Notes under the pieces: model-generated
What the model was told of the DNA's origin: nothing
Databases searched by the model: none
The model's input: the letters and a program-made list of their open reading frames with translations, nothing else
Translations under genes and position numbers: made by a program
Assembly (NCBI GenBank): GCA_030652035.1
Contig: JAUSBJ010000019.1
Location: forward strand, 33,316 to 97,315
DNA: 64,000 bases
Source of the DNA: Sulfurimicrobium sp.
GTDB lineage: Bacteria > Pseudomonadota > Gammaproteobacteria > Burkholderiales > Sulfuricellaceae
Reading direction: 5' to 3'
Shown here: piece after piece, positions 27,915-36,832 of the stretch
Numbering within the stretch: position 1 is the first letter of the stretch
Layout of the letters: the number at the start of each line of letters is the position of its first letter

Positions 27915-29294
27915 ATGTTTAGACGCAAACTCATTGCGTCCGGCATCTCAATGATGCTGGGCGCGCCCCTGTCCGCGTTCGCCGCGGACAATGCCGAAAT
28001 GCTGCAAATCCGTAATGAAATCCGTTCCATGAAGCAGAGCTACGAAGCACGCATCGAAGCCCTGGAACAACGCCTGCAACGCGCCGAGGCCAAGGCCGGC
28101 AAGGCGGATAATCGCAACGCCCAGGCTGAAGCAGTGACGGCACAAATCACGAGCAGCGCCCCATCCAGTGTCTCCAACGCTTTCAATCCCGCCATATCGC
28201 TGATTCTGTCCGGCACCTACTCCAGCCTGTCGCAGGACCCGGCGAACTACCGCATCACCGGCTTCATTCCCGGCGGCGAGATCGAGCCCGGCACGCGCGG
28301 CTTCAGCCTTGCAGAGTCTGAACTGATCGTCAGCGCCAACATCGACCCCAATTTCTATGGCCGCCTCACCCTCGCCCTGGCGCCGGATAACACCCTGGGC
28401 GTGGAAGAGGCGGCGGTCCAGACCACCACGCTGGGGCATGGCTTGACCGCCAAGGCCGGGCGCTTCTATTCCGGCATCGGCTACCTCAACGAGCAGCACC
28501 CGCACGCCTGGGATTTCGTCGATGCGCCGCTTGCCTACAAGGCTTTTCTCGGCCGCCAGTATGGCAATGACGGGATGCAGCTGAAGTGGGTCGCTCCGAC
28601 CAATACCTTCCTGGAATTCGGCGCCGAAGCCGGACGCGGCAGCAACTTCCCCGGCTCGGAGCGCAACAAGAACGGCACCGGCTCGTACGCCCTGTTCGCC
28701 CACGTGGGCGACGACATCGGCACGGATCACAGCTGGCGTGCGGGCCTTTCCTGGCTGCACAATACGGCCAAGTCCCGAACCTATGACGATCTCGACAGCG
28801 CGGGCAATATGGTCAGCAACTCCCTGGATGGAAATAGCCGGCTTTGGCTGGCAGATTTTGTGTGGAAATGGGCGCCCAATGGCAATCCTGCCTACCGCAA
28901 TTTCAAGTTGCAGGGCGAATATTTCCGCCGCCAGGAAATTGGCGACCTGACTTTCGACACCGTCAATCTGGCGAGCATAGACCGTTACAGCGCCACCCAG
29001 TCCGGCTGGTATCTGCAAGGCGTTTACCAGTTCATGCCGCGCTGGCGGGTAGGCCTGCGCGCCGACCGGCTCGATAGCGGCACGGTGGATTATGGCTCCG
29101 TCAACAGCGCAAACCTTTCCGCGCCCGCCTACAATCCCTCGCGCAACAGTCTGATGTTCGATTACTCTCCCAGCGAATACAGCCGCATGCGCCTGCAACT
29201 GGCGCAGGACAAATCGCATCAGGGCGTTACCGACAACCAGTTGTTCCTGCAATACATCATGAGCCTGGGTGCTCATGGCGCGCATAAGTTTTAA
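27915..29294 (+). CDS. Outer-membrane porin-like protein of a metal-uptake operon
   Basis: A 459-residue exported protein. The signal peptide ends at AFAAD; then comes a coiled coil (MLQIRNEIRSMKQSYEARIE, about residues 35-70) and a long beta-strand-rich C-terminal region with alternating aromatic residues, ending in HKF with a terminal Phe, as expected for a beta-barrel. Similar proteins occur beside zinc/manganese ABC transporters and may let metal complexes through the outer membrane. ATG 27915 follows GAGGT at good spacing. It lies 9 nt before the binding-protein gene. Confidence 0.7.
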   Translation: MFRRKLIASGISMMLGAPLSAFAADNAEMLQIRNEIRSMKQSYEARIEALEQRLQRAEAKAGKADNRNAQAEAVTAQITSSAPSSVSNAFNPAISLILSGTYSSLSQDPANYRITGFIPGGEIEPGTRGFSLAESELIVSANIDPNFYGRLTLALAPDNTLGVEEAAVQTTTLGHGLTAKAGRFYSGIGYLNEQHPHAWDFVDAPLAYKAFLGRQYGNDGMQLKWVAPTNTFLEFGAEAGRGSNFPGSERNKNGTGSYALFAHVGDDIGTDHSWRAGLSWLHNTAKSRTYDDLDSAGNMVSNSLDGNSRLWLADFVWKWAPNGNPAYRNFKLQGEYFRRQEIGDLTFDTVNLASIDRYSATQSGWYLQGVYQFMPRWRVGLRADRLDSGTVDYGSVNSANLSAPAYNPSRNSLMFDYSPSEYSRMRLQLAQDKSHQGVTDNQLFLQYIMSLGAHGAHKF

Positions 29295-29303
29295 GGGTCT
29301 ATC

Positions 29304-30209
29304 ATGCAACGATTGCTTAAACTACTGCTGATCGCCGTGCTGGGTGCATTTCCGCTGCCCGCGCTGGCTGCCCTCAACATCCTCGCCTGCGAACCTGAAT
29401 GGGGCGCACTCGCCAACGAACTGGGCGGCAACAAGGTGACGGTCTACAACGCCACCACTGCCCTTCAGGACCCGCACCGCATCCAGGCCAGGCCCAGCCT
29501 GCTGGCCCGCGCCCGCAACGCAGACCTGCTCGCCTGCACCGGGGGGGAACTGGAAGCAGGATGGCTGCCTATCCTGCTGCGCCAGTCGGGCAACGCCAAT
29601 ATCCAGCCCGGCAAAGCAGGCTATTTCGAGGCTGCAAACTACGTGCAGAAGCTGGAGATCCCGGCACGTCTCGACCGTGCCGAAGGCGACGTCCATGCCT
29701 CCGGCAATCCGCACATCCACACCGACCCGCGCAACATCGCGCTGGTGGCGGATGCGCTGGCCAAACGTCTAAGCCAGCTCGACCCGGACAATGCCGCGCA
29801 CTATCAGGCACGTCACAGGGCTTTTGCAGACCAATGGCAAGCCGCTGTTCTGCGCTGGGAAAAACAGGCTGCGCCACTCAAGGGCACACCGGTCGTGGTT
29901 CAGCACAAAGCCTTTCCCTACCTCAGCCGCTGGCTTGGGTTACAGGAAATCGCGGTGCTTGAGCCCAAGCCCGGCATAGAATCCAGCAGCGGCCACCTGA
30001 GCGAAGTATTTGCCCAGATCACCCGGCAACCGGTAAAGATGGTTTTGCGCGCAGCCTATCAGGATGGACGTTCTTCCGAATGGCTGGCTGAAAAAGCCAG
30101 GATACATGCCGTGAGCCTGCCCTTTACTGTGGGCGGATCAGCGCAGGCCCAGGATCTGTACGGACTGTTCGACGACACCATCCAGAGGCTCCTGGCTGCC
30201 GCAAAATGA
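29304..30209 (+). CDS. Zinc/manganese ABC transporter substrate-binding protein (ZnuA-like)
   Basis: A 301-residue cluster A-I binding protein. The signal peptide ends near ALAALN. Metal-site histidines are in LQDPHRIQARPS, NPHIHTDPRN and VQHKAFPYLSRWLGL, with a final Glu/Asp region. The missing His-rich loop and the form resemble AdcA/ZnuA proteins of gram-negative 'zinc-or-manganese' clusters. It overlaps the permease start by four bases. Confidence 0.85.
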   Translation: MQRLLKLLLIAVLGAFPLPALAALNILACEPEWGALANELGGNKVTVYNATTALQDPHRIQARPSLLARARNADLLACTGGELEAGWLPILLRQSGNANIQPGKAGYFEAANYVQKLEIPARLDRAEGDVHASGNPHIHTDPRNIALVADALAKRLSQLDPDNAAHYQARHRAFADQWQAAVLRWEKQAAPLKGTPVVVQHKAFPYLSRWLGLQEIAVLEPKPGIESSSGHLSEVFAQITRQPVKMVLRAAYQDGRSSEWLAEKARIHAVSLPFTVGGSAQAQDLYGLFDDTIQRLLAAAK

Positions 30210-30997
30210 CGCTTGCCCCCCTTGACCTGAGCCTGCTGCTGCCAGCCTTCCTGGCCGGACTGCTGGTTCTTGCCACCCACGTCCCCATGGGGATGCAGGT
30301 GCTGGCACGGGGGATCGTGTTCATCGACCTGGCGGTGGCCCAGATCGCCGGGCTGGGCGTCATTGCTGCCGACCGCATGGGGTTTGATCCCCAGGGTTGG
30401 GCGGTGCAGCTTTTTGCTGTGAGCGCCGCCCTGGCCGGGGCGGCAATTCTGACCTTCACCGAGAAGCGCTGGCCGGATGTGCAGGAAGCGCTAATCGGCA
30501 CCCTGTTCGTGCTGGCAGCCAGCGGCGGGGCTTTGCTGCTGGCCGACAACCCTCATGGCGGCGAGCATCTCAAGGATTTGCTGGTAGGACAGATTTTGTG
30601 GGTCACGCCCTCCCAGCTGTTGCCGGTAGCGCTGCTGACCGCGCTGCTGCTGGTAGCCTGGGGCCGCTGGCGGGAGCGTCTGGGGAGCTTCGGATTCTAT
30701 GGCCTGTTTGCTTTTGCGGTAACGGCCTCGGTGCAACTGGTCGGCATCTACCTTGTATTTGCCAGCCTGGTCATCCCGGCACTTGCTACCCGCCATTACT
30801 CCCTGCGCCAGCGCCTGCCTGCGGCTTATCTGCTGGGCGGCGCCAGCTATTCGGCAGGTTTGGTGTTTTCCACGTGGTTCGACCTGCCGCCGGGCGCTGT
30901 AATCGTCTGGACCATCGCCCTGCTGGGAACGCTTTTCTACTGGGCCGGGCCGGATTCAGGCAATCCCCTATTGAGTGCTCATCCCGAACAGGACTAG
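30206..30997 (+). CDS. Metal ABC transporter permease (ZnuB-like)
   Basis: A 263-residue inner-membrane protein with seven to eight helices. The family motif FIDLAVAQIAGLGV precedes the cytoplasmic coupling region, and QLVGIYLVFASLVIPALA is the ABC-3 family signature. It pairs with the ZnuA-like protein, but no ATPase gene is found in this operon or elsewhere in the window, so the transporter needs a subunit encoded elsewhere. Confidence 0.87.
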   Translation: MTLAPLDLSLLLPAFLAGLLVLATHVPMGMQVLARGIVFIDLAVAQIAGLGVIAADRMGFDPQGWAVQLFAVSAALAGAAILTFTEKRWPDVQEALIGTLFVLAASGGALLLADNPHGGEHLKDLLVGQILWVTPSQLLPVALLTALLLVAWGRWRERLGSFGFYGLFAFAVTASVQLVGIYLVFASLVIPALATRHYSLRQRLPAAYLLGGASYSAGLVFSTWFDLPPGAVIVWTIALLGTLFYWAGPDSGNPLLSAHPEQD

Positions 30998-31026
30998 AAT
31001 GTGCTGCTAGTTAATTGGACTACACA

Positions 31027-32214
31027 GTGCTTTCTTTTTTTCGCAAATCCAAACAGGAACAACCTCCGGCAGTCGTCGCCCTACCGGCCAAGACCAAGCC
31101 GCATGAACCCGTGCCCCCAGTTGCGGCCGAACCCGCCGCAGCGCCGCCGACTGCGCCTCAGATTCAGGCGGGCGACGAGCTGGTCGTGTTTGAAAACATC
31201 AGTGCCGAGACCTGCTCGATCGTGGAAGAGGCGGCGGTTTACTATGCCAACAATATGGCTGAACAGGCTATCGCCGCCTTGAGCCAGTATATTCAGGACC
31301 AACCCGGCAAAAAGGAAATGCAACCCTGGCTGATGCTGTTCGATCTCTACCAGATTGTGCAAAACAGCCAGGCATTCAACGAATTATCGATGCAGTTCGT
31401 GGTCAAGTTTGAACGTTCGGCCCCGATCTGGAAGATCCCTGCTGTACCTGTAGCCGCAAAAAAACCCGACATGGCGCAAAAGGATCTGATTTCGCTTGGC
31501 AGCCGCCTTGCCGCCAGCGCGCAGTTGGAGAAACTTTGCCAATTGGCAAAAGGGGCCGGTACCGCACGCGTTGATGCAGGCGACATCACCGCAGTAGACC
31601 TGGGAGGCTGCAAGCTGATGCAGGAGGGTCTGCAAAGCTGCCGCAAGAAAGGCAAAAGCATACAGATTGATGGCATGGAGCGCCTGATTGAAACCCTGAA
31701 AAAACAGATTGCAACCGGTAGCCACGGCGACGAGGACAGGCTTGCTTGGCTGTTGCTGTTCGAACTATATCAATGGCTGGGCCGGGAAGAGGAATATGAA
31801 GACCTGGCGATTGAATACGCCGTCACTTTTGAAATATCGCCACCTGCCTGGGAAGCCATCAAGGCCCCCCTGACCTCCGACAAGGGGAAAACCTCGCCCG
31901 TCCTTGCCTCCACCAGTCCTGAAGCGACAAACGCCGATGCGTTTGCGCTGAGCGGCGTGATCTCCGAATCCAGCCAGGCGCGACTGAACGAACTCATCAA
32001 CTACGCAGCGGACAAACAGGAAGTTCGCATCAACATGGCCGAGGTCACGCGCGTGGATTTCGTGGCGGTAGGCAACTTCATGGGAACGCTCATCAATCTC
32101 ACTCAGGCTGGCAAGAAAGTGCTTCTCCTTGAAGCCAACGAGATGGTACAGGCCTTGTTTTACATGATGGGCATCCAGGAATTCGCCACCCTGATTCGCA
32201 GGAAATCGCGTTGA
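31027..32214 (+). CDS. STAS-domain protein, betaproteobacterial type
   Basis: A 395-residue soluble protein starting at GTG 31027 (VLSFFRKSKQEQ); the TTG at 31015 would add four residues. A Pro/Ala-rich N-terminus leads into helical segments that repeat the pattern (L/M)LFDLYQ...FNEL...FE and LLFELYQWLGREEEYEDLA. STAS-like folds lie at about 160-225 and, more clearly, 305-390 (INMAEVTRVDFVAVGNFMG). STAS domains bind nucleotides or partner proteins in signalling. It stands alone ahead of hslVU. Confidence 0.7.
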   Translation: MLSFFRKSKQEQPPAVVALPAKTKPHEPVPPVAAEPAAAPPTAPQIQAGDELVVFENISAETCSIVEEAAVYYANNMAEQAIAALSQYIQDQPGKKEMQPWLMLFDLYQIVQNSQAFNELSMQFVVKFERSAPIWKIPAVPVAAKKPDMAQKDLISLGSRLAASAQLEKLCQLAKGAGTARVDAGDITAVDLGGCKLMQEGLQSCRKKGKSIQIDGMERLIETLKKQIATGSHGDEDRLAWLLLFELYQWLGREEEYEDLAIEYAVTFEISPPAWEAIKAPLTSDKGKTSPVLASTSPEATNADAFALSGVISESSQARLNELINYAADKQEVRINMAEVTRVDFVAVGNFMGTLINLTQAGKKVLLLEANEMVQALFYMMGIQEFATLIRRKSR

Positions 32215-32241
32215 TTGCGCCCCGGCAAGGCCGGGTATAAT
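32211..32241 (+). promoter_or_regulatory. Hairpin and possible promoter between STAS gene and hslVU
   Basis: CCCGGC at 32221-32226 and GCCGGG at 32230-32235 form a perfect 6-bp stem with a three-base loop just after the STAS stop codon. TATAAT at 32236-32241 follows immediately, with TTGATT at 32211-32216 as a possible -35 element 19 nt away. The stem may end the upstream transcript while the hexamers start the hslVU transcript. Confidence 0.35.
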
Positions 32242-32322
32242 TCTTTCCTAACGGGCATGGCAAATTGCCACCCGGAATCATGAAACAAGTGAAATGTGAA
32301 TCCGCTTGGGCTGCGCCCTGCT

Positions 32323-32403
32323 GTGAAGCGTAAAATGTAAAAATGTCTACACTTCTGCAAGCTCAGTGTACTGCTGAGCCTGCTTTTACATTTCACGCTT
32401 CAC
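32323..32403. repeat. GTGAAGCG-type inverted repeat in the hslV leader
   Basis: GTGAAGCGTAAAATGTAAAA at 32323-32342 matches the reverse complement of 32384-32403 at 19 of 20 bases. Inside, GCTCAG at 32361-32366 pairs with CTGAGC at 32374-32379. A partial further copy of the unit (GTGAAATGTGAA) lies at 32289-32300. The arms are built of 8-nt-like units (GTGAAGC, GTAAAAT), in the style of the other palindromes in this window. It separates the presumed promoter from hslV. Confidence 0.65.
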
Positions 32404-32440
32404 AAAATTGTTACGTTTAAGATAAATGCAGGAAACTTCA

Positions 32441-32977
32441 ATGGAACAGTATCACGGCACTACCATTCTCTCCGTACGACGCGGCAGCAGCGTGGCCATG
32501 GGCGGCGACGGCCAGGTGACGCTGGGCAATATCGTGGTCAAGGCCACGGCGCGCAAGGTGCGCCGCCTCTATCACGACAGGATTCTGGCGGGTTTTGCGG
32601 GCGGCACGGCCGATGCCTTTACCCTGTTCGAGCGTTTTGAAGCCAAACTGGAAAAACATCAGGGCCACCTGCTGCGCTCCGCCGTCGAACTGGCCAAGGA
32701 CTGGCGCACCGATCGCATGCTGCGCCGCCTCGAAGCCATGCTGACGGTGGCCGACCGCGAAGCTTCCCTGATCATCACCGGAAACGGCGATGTGCTGGAG
32801 CCGGAAGACGGCCTGCTTGCCATCGGCAGCGGCGGCGCCTATGCCCAATCCGCGGCGCGCGCCTTGCTCGACCACACCGAATTTTCCGCTGGCGATATCG
32901 TGAAAAAATCGCTCACCATCGCCGCGGACTTATGTATTTACACCAATCAGAACCACATTATTGAAATACTGGAGTGA
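32441..32977 (+). CDS. hslV: HslV (ClpQ) proteasome-like peptidase subunit
   Basis: A 178-residue threonine peptidase. Processing before Thr7 in [14 protein letters not shown] exposes the catalytic Thr. The GGDGQVTLG and [10 protein letters not shown] motifs and the [20 protein letters not shown] segment are normal. AGGAA upstream of ATG 32441 supports this start over 32426. HslV forms the ATP-dependent HslUV protease with the downstream ATPase; the pair is usually heat-shock controlled. Confidence 0.96.
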   Translation: MEQYHGTTILSVRRGSSVAMGGDGQVTLGNIVVKATARKVRRLYHDRILAGFAGGTADAFTLFERFEAKLEKHQGHLLRSAVELAKDWRTDRMLRRLEAMLTVADREASLIITGNGDVLEPEDGLLAIGSGGAYAQSAARALLDHTEFSAGDIVKKSLTIAADLCIYTNQNHIIEILE

Positions 32978-33045
32978 TGGGGAATGAGTAATGGGTGATG
33001 GGCACCTCCCATTTACCCATTGCTCATCTCCCATTACCCATTACC
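32976..33045. repeat. GGGTAAT-type imperfect palindrome between hslV and hslU
   Basis: The left arm 32976-33002 consists of heptamer-like units (GGGGAAT, GAGTAAT, GGGTGAT). The right arm 33006-33045 is their approximate reverse complement (CCCATTTA, CCCATTG, CCCATTA units). The element begins within the hslV stop codon and ends 15 nt before the hslU start. It therefore fills the intercistronic gap and could form a stem in the bicistronic mRNA. Confidence 0.7.
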
Positions 33046-33059
33046 GAGCAGAGCGAACC

Positions 33060-34388
33060 ATGTCCGAAATGTCTCCTCAGGAAATCGTCCACGAGCTGGA
33101 CAAACACATCATCGGCCAGCACGCCGCCAAGCGCGCCGTTGCCATCGCTCTGCGCAACCGCTGGCGTCGTTCCCAGGTCGCCGACCCTCTGCGCCAGGAA
33201 ATCACGCCCAAGAATATTCTCATGATCGGCCCGACCGGCGTCGGCAAAACTGAAATTGCGCGGCGTCTGGCTAAATTGGCCAATGCACCCTTCATCAAGA
33301 TTGAAGCAACCAAATTTACCGAGGTGGGCTACGTTGGGCGCGATGTGGATTCAATCATTCGCGATCTGGTCGAAATCTCCATCAAGCAGACCCGCGATCA
33401 GGAGACGCGCAAAGTTCAGTTTCGCGCCGAGGAACATGCCGAGGAGCGCATTCTCGATGCGCTTCTGCCAAGCCCCCGCGACACTGGCTTGATCGATGAG
33501 CCTGCAAAAGCCGGCTCTACAAGGCAAAAGTTTCGCAAGATGCTGCGCGAAGGCCAATTGGACGACAAGGAAATCGAAATCGAAGTCGCCGCGGCCCAGG
33601 CCCATATGGAAATTTTCGCGCCTCCAGGAATGGAAGACCTTACCTCACAGATTCAGGGCATGTTCCAGAACATCGGCACCGGTCGCAGCAAGGCGCGCAA
33701 GCTCAAGATTCGCGAAGCCATGAAACTGCTCACGGAAGAAGAAGCGCTTAAGCTCGTTAATGACGATGAGTTGAAAATCGCCGCCGTGCATAACGTGGAG
33801 CAGAACGGCATTGTCTTTCTCGACGAAATCGACAAGATCACCAGCCGTTCCGATTCCACTGGCTCGGATGTCTCGCGTCAGGGCGTGCAACGCGATCTGC
33901 TCCCGCTGGTGGAAGGCACTACTGTGACTACCAAGTACGGCATGATCAAGACCGACCATATCCTGTTCATTTGCAGCGGCGCTTTCCACCTCGCCAAGCC
34001 TTCCGACCTGGTACCCGAACTGCAGGGCCGCCTGCCCATTCGAGTCGAGCTAACCAGCCTCTCCGTAAGCGATTTCGAGCAAATTCTCACCAATACCGAC
34101 GCCTGCCTCACGCGCCAGTACGAAGCCTTGCTGGAAACCGAGAACGTCAAGCTGACCTTCAGCCCGGAAGCGGTACGCCGCCTCGCCGAGATCGCTTTCG
34201 AGGTCAACGACAGTACCGAGAACATTGGTGCCCGCCGCCTGCATACCGTGATGGAAAAACTGCTGGAAGAGATCTCCTTCGACGCCGCCCGCCATAGCGG
34301 CGAAACCTTTGCCATCGACGCAGCTTATGTAGACAGCCGCCTCAAGGAACTGGCGCATAGTGAAGATCTGGCGAGATATGTACTCTAG
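33060..34388 (+). CDS. hslU: HslU (ClpY) ATPase subunit
   Basis: A 442-residue AAA+ unfoldase. Walker A GPTGVGKT is at 57-64, followed by [13 protein letters not shown] pore-region residues, an I-domain of about 110-230, Walker [11 protein letters not shown], sensor 2 [10 protein letters not shown] and the C-terminal LARYVL tail that docks into HslV. ATG 33060 is chosen over 32991 because the longer frame is coded by the palindromic repeat. Confidence 0.96.
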   Translation: MSEMSPQEIVHELDKHIIGQHAAKRAVAIALRNRWRRSQVADPLRQEITPKNILMIGPTGVGKTEIARRLAKLANAPFIKIEATKFTEVGYVGRDVDSIIRDLVEISIKQTRDQETRKVQFRAEEHAEERILDALLPSPRDTGLIDEPAKAGSTRQKFRKMLREGQLDDKEIEIEVAAAQAHMEIFAPPGMEDLTSQIQGMFQNIGTGRSKARKLKIREAMKLLTEEEALKLVNDDELKIAAVHNVEQNGIVFLDEIDKITSRSDSTGSDVSRQGVQRDLLPLVEGTTVTTKYGMIKTDHILFICSGAFHLAKPSDLVPELQGRLPIRVELTSLSVSDFEQILTNTDACLTRQYEALLETENVKLTFSPEAVRRLAEIAFEVNDSTENIGARRLHTVMEKLLEEISFDAARHSGETFAIDAAYVDSRLKELAHSEDLARYVL

Positions 34389-34406
34389 GTAACCCCTGAA
34401 CAAGCG

Positions 34407-34516
34407 GTAAACCACGGAGTTTACGGAGAACACGGAGTAGAAACAATAATTGACATGATGTATGGCACTCCCCCGTTGGCTGAGGCCATCAATGCCCGCA
34501 AACAGCCTTTCTCCGT
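34407..34516. repeat. Decayed CACGGAG-type palindrome after hslU
   Basis: 34407-34437 carries three CACGGAG-like units (GTAAACCACGGAG, TTTACGGAG, AACACGGAG). A short complementary stretch, TTTCTCCGTA at 34507-34516, could be what is left of the right arm. The TAAACC edge links it to the CACGGGG and GCAAAGG families. Confidence 0.5.
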
Positions 34517-34638
34517 AGCATTCGAACCGCGGTTTGGATTTATTGGAAATATCGCGGAAATTGATATTTCTTCTTAATCCCCGGTGTGGCTTCTGCTATC
34601 CTCATCCTGTTTCTTTTCAGCCTCAGAAGGAGAAAATC

Positions 34639-35463
34639 ATGCACCGCCCTATTGCTTTGCTGATTTTGGCCGCACTGTCCTTAACCGCCCCGGTAGCGCA
34701 TTCCGAAACCCGCATGGATGTCGGCGCCTCCATCGTCAACGGCGACGTGAGTGGTTTTTATTTTGCCCTGGGCGATTATTACCGCGTCCCGGAGCGTGAG
34801 GTCATGCTCATCCGCGAGCGGCGCATTCCGGATTACGACATCCCGGTAGTGCTGTTCATTTCCCAGCGGGCGCACGTCGCCCCCGGCGTCATCATGGACC
34901 TGCGGCTATCCGGCAGGAGCTGGATGGATATCACCCTGCATTTCGGCCTCGGCCCCGACATCTATTACATTCCTGTAAAACAAGTGTACGGCCCGCCCTA
35001 CGGCCATGCCTACGGCCATTACAAGAACAAGCAGCGCAAGGATTGGCACAAGATCCGCCTCAATGATCACGAAGTGGTCGACATGGTCAATCTGCGCTTC
35101 ATGTCCGAGCATTATGGCCGCCCCCCCGAGGAAGTCATGCGCATGCGCTCCGGCGGCAAGAGCTTTGCCATCATCAATGACGAGTACCGGCGCGGCAAGC
35201 CTGGCAAGGAATACCGTGAGCGCGATCAATATCAGGAACAACGCATGGATCGCAGGCAAGATCAGCGCCAAGATCAGCGCCAGGACCGGCGAATGGAACA
35301 ACGTGACATCCGAGACCAGCGCAACCGCGATCGGGCCGGACCGGACGATCGCCCGCAACGCGGCAACAAGGACCAGTCCTCCGGCAGAGAAAGCAAAGGC
35401 CAGGGCAGGGATAACGGGGACGGACACCCAGGCAAGGGCAGGGGGCGCGACAAGGATGAGTAA
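34639..35463 (+). CDS. Exported protein with highly charged Arg/Asp/Gln-rich tail
   Basis: A 274-residue protein with a signal peptide (cleavage near AHSETR). A middle domain of about 150 residues has conserved-looking motifs such as FYFALGDYYRVPEREV, DIPVVLFISQRAHV and YYIPVKQVYGPPYGHAYGHY. The tail from about residue 190 is built from RRQDQRQDQR-like repeats and a Gly/Arg/Asp-rich end. I do not recognise a defined family. An AGAAGGAG site precedes ATG 34639. The tail could bind polyanions or stay disordered in the periplasm. Confidence 0.65.
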   Translation: MHRPIALLILAALSLTAPVAHSETRMDVGASIVNGDVSGFYFALGDYYRVPEREVMLIRERRIPDYDIPVVLFISQRAHVAPGVIMDLRLSGRSWMDITLHFGLGPDIYYIPVKQVYGPPYGHAYGHYKNKQRKDWHKIRLNDHEVVDMVNLRFMSEHYGRPPEEVMRMRSGGKSFAIINDEYRRGKPGKEYRERDQYQEQRMDRRQDQRQDQRQDRRMEQRDIRDQRNRDRAGPDDRPQRGNKDQSSGRESKGQGRDNGDGHPGKGRGRDKDE

Positions 35464-35499
35464 CTGCGTTCGGATGACAGCTCAAACTGGAGGCCGCAG

Positions 35500-35844
35500 G
35501 TGAAATTCATGGATCTGGCCATGGGCCAGCAATTCGAACTGGATGGCGAGATGTACGTGCGAACCGGCCCGCTGGTTGCCTCCCATGCCGAGAGTGGCAA
35601 GCAACGCTTCATGGCCCGCTACGTGATGGTGAAGCCCTCTGGTGTTGCGCCAAGTGAAGCCCCGCGCAAACCGGACCTGCTTTCGACGGGCACCGTACAC
35701 ATGGCCTTTGAGGTTTTTCATGACCATTGTTTAAACCTGCTTGCGGATCTCGAAACCGACTTGCCTCCTGATCGACTTGACATCATTCGCGCGCAGCTTG
35801 ATCAGGCGCGCCTGAGTTTTCTGCACACCCTGTCCGCGAAGTAA
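35500..35844 (+). CDS. Small hypothetical protein
   Basis: A 114-residue soluble protein starting at GTG 35500, supported by GGAGG about 8 nt upstream. It begins MKFMDLAMGQQFELDGEMY and is followed by a basic middle and a helical C-terminus (DIIRAQLDQARLSFLHTL). No family is recognised. It lies 36 nt after the Arg/Asp-rich exported protein gene. A weak hairpin (GCGGC at 35847-35851 with GCCGC at 35858-35862) and a T-run at 35870-35876 come after the stop. Confidence 0.6.
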   Translation: MKFMDLAMGQQFELDGEMYVRTGPLVASHAESGKQRFMARYVMVKPSGVAPSEAPRKPDLLSTGTVHMAFEVFHDHCLNLLADLETDLPPDRLDIIRAQLDQARLSFLHTLSAK

Positions 35845-36013
35845 GCGCGGCTTTATTGCCGCAACGCCATTTTTTTCGGCTTCGATATTCGCCGACCTTT
35901 CTCCCTCCAAAGCCCTGCACGATGCGATGCTGTACGCCCAGGCCGCAAGACAAACAATGGCCCTGGGCATCATGAATCCCACGCACAAGCTTGCATACTC
36001 CTTCTCATTTGTT

Positions 36014-36032
36014 GATAATGGTTCTCATTAGC
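36014..36032 (+). promoter_or_regulatory. Fur box
   Basis: GATAATGGTTCTCATTAGC matches the classic 19-bp Fur consensus (GATAATGATAATCATTATC) at 15 of 19 positions, with both outer hexamers nearly intact. It lies 24 nt before the start of the outer-membrane protein gene, where bound Fur would block transcription when iron is plentiful. Confidence 0.75.
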
Positions 36033-36055
36033 ATAAGTTAACCAAAGGCCATCAA

Positions 36056-36832
36056 ATGAAATCTGCAGGACAAACACACCGCGCACTAGCCATCGTTTTG
36101 TTCATTCTTGCCGCACCCATGGCCGTTGCAGCACCGGATGAAATTCAGGTTTACACCGAGGAAATGAACGACCCGGGCAAATTCGGCCTTGAATTGCACA
36201 CCAATTTTGCGTTCAAGGGAGCAAAAGAACCCAGCTACGAGGGAGAGAAGCCGGGCCACCACATGTTGCAAGTCACACCGGAATTTTCCTACGGCGTGAC
36301 CAAAACCTGGGAAGCGGGCCTGTACCTGCCGCTAGCGCTCGGCCCGGATGGGCGCCTGTACAACAACGGCCTGCGGCTGCGCATGAAATACATCGCGCCG
36401 CGCGAAGAGGGCGCACATTTTTTCTGGGGCCTCAACACCGAACTCGGATATTCATCGCGGCGCACTTCGGAGAGCTATTGGGGCATGGAATTGCGACCCA
36501 TCATCGGTTACCGCGACGATGACTGGCTGCTGAGCTTCAATCCGATCCTGAACCTGGACCTGTCGAACAATGTCAGCCGCGCACCCCAGTTCGAGCCCGG
36601 GCTGAAAGTCACCCGCAAGGCCGCCGAAGATATCCATGCCGGTTTCGAATATTATGGCGAATATGGCCCTCTGCGCCGGATACAGCCCGCCGACCAGCGC
36701 AGTCAGGCGCTCTACGCGGTGATGGACGTGGAAAAGAAGGATTTCGATGTCAATTTCGGCATCGGGCACGGCTCCAGCCAAAACCCGGACAAATGGGTAG
36801 CCAAGGCCATCATCGCCTTCCCGTTCAGATAG
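36056..36832 (+). CDS. Fur-box-preceded outer-membrane beta-barrel-like protein
   Basis: A 258-residue protein with a signal peptide (AVAAPDE) and alternating strand patterns such as KTWEAGLYLPLAL, LRLRMKYIAPRE and VEKKDFDVNFGIGHG, ending in a terminal FPFR. It resembles small outer-membrane 'transporter' or meta-pathway phenol degradation-like barrels, but I do not assign a family. The Fur box at 36014 indicates induction during iron shortage. Its 3' end overlaps the convergent ABC-F gene by 8 nt. Confidence 0.65.
   Translation: MKSAGQTHRALAIVLFILAAPMAVAAPDEIQVYTEEMNDPGKFGLELHTNFAFKGAKEPSYEGEKPGHHMLQVTPEFSYGVTKTWEAGLYLPLALGPDGRLYNNGLRLRMKYIAPREEGAHFFWGLNTELGYSSRRTSESYWGMELRPIIGYRDDDWLLSFNPILNLDLSNNVSRAPQFEPGLKVTRKAAEDIHAGFEYYGEYGPLRRIQPADQRSQALYAVMDVEKKDFDVNFGIGHGSSQNPDKWVAKAIIAFPFR

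Noticed and set aside
27948..29309. A 453-codon minus-strand frame opposite the porin-like gene
   Set aside because: The plus-strand frame has a signal peptide, coiled coil, beta-strand pattern and ribosome site; the minus-strand frame has none of these.
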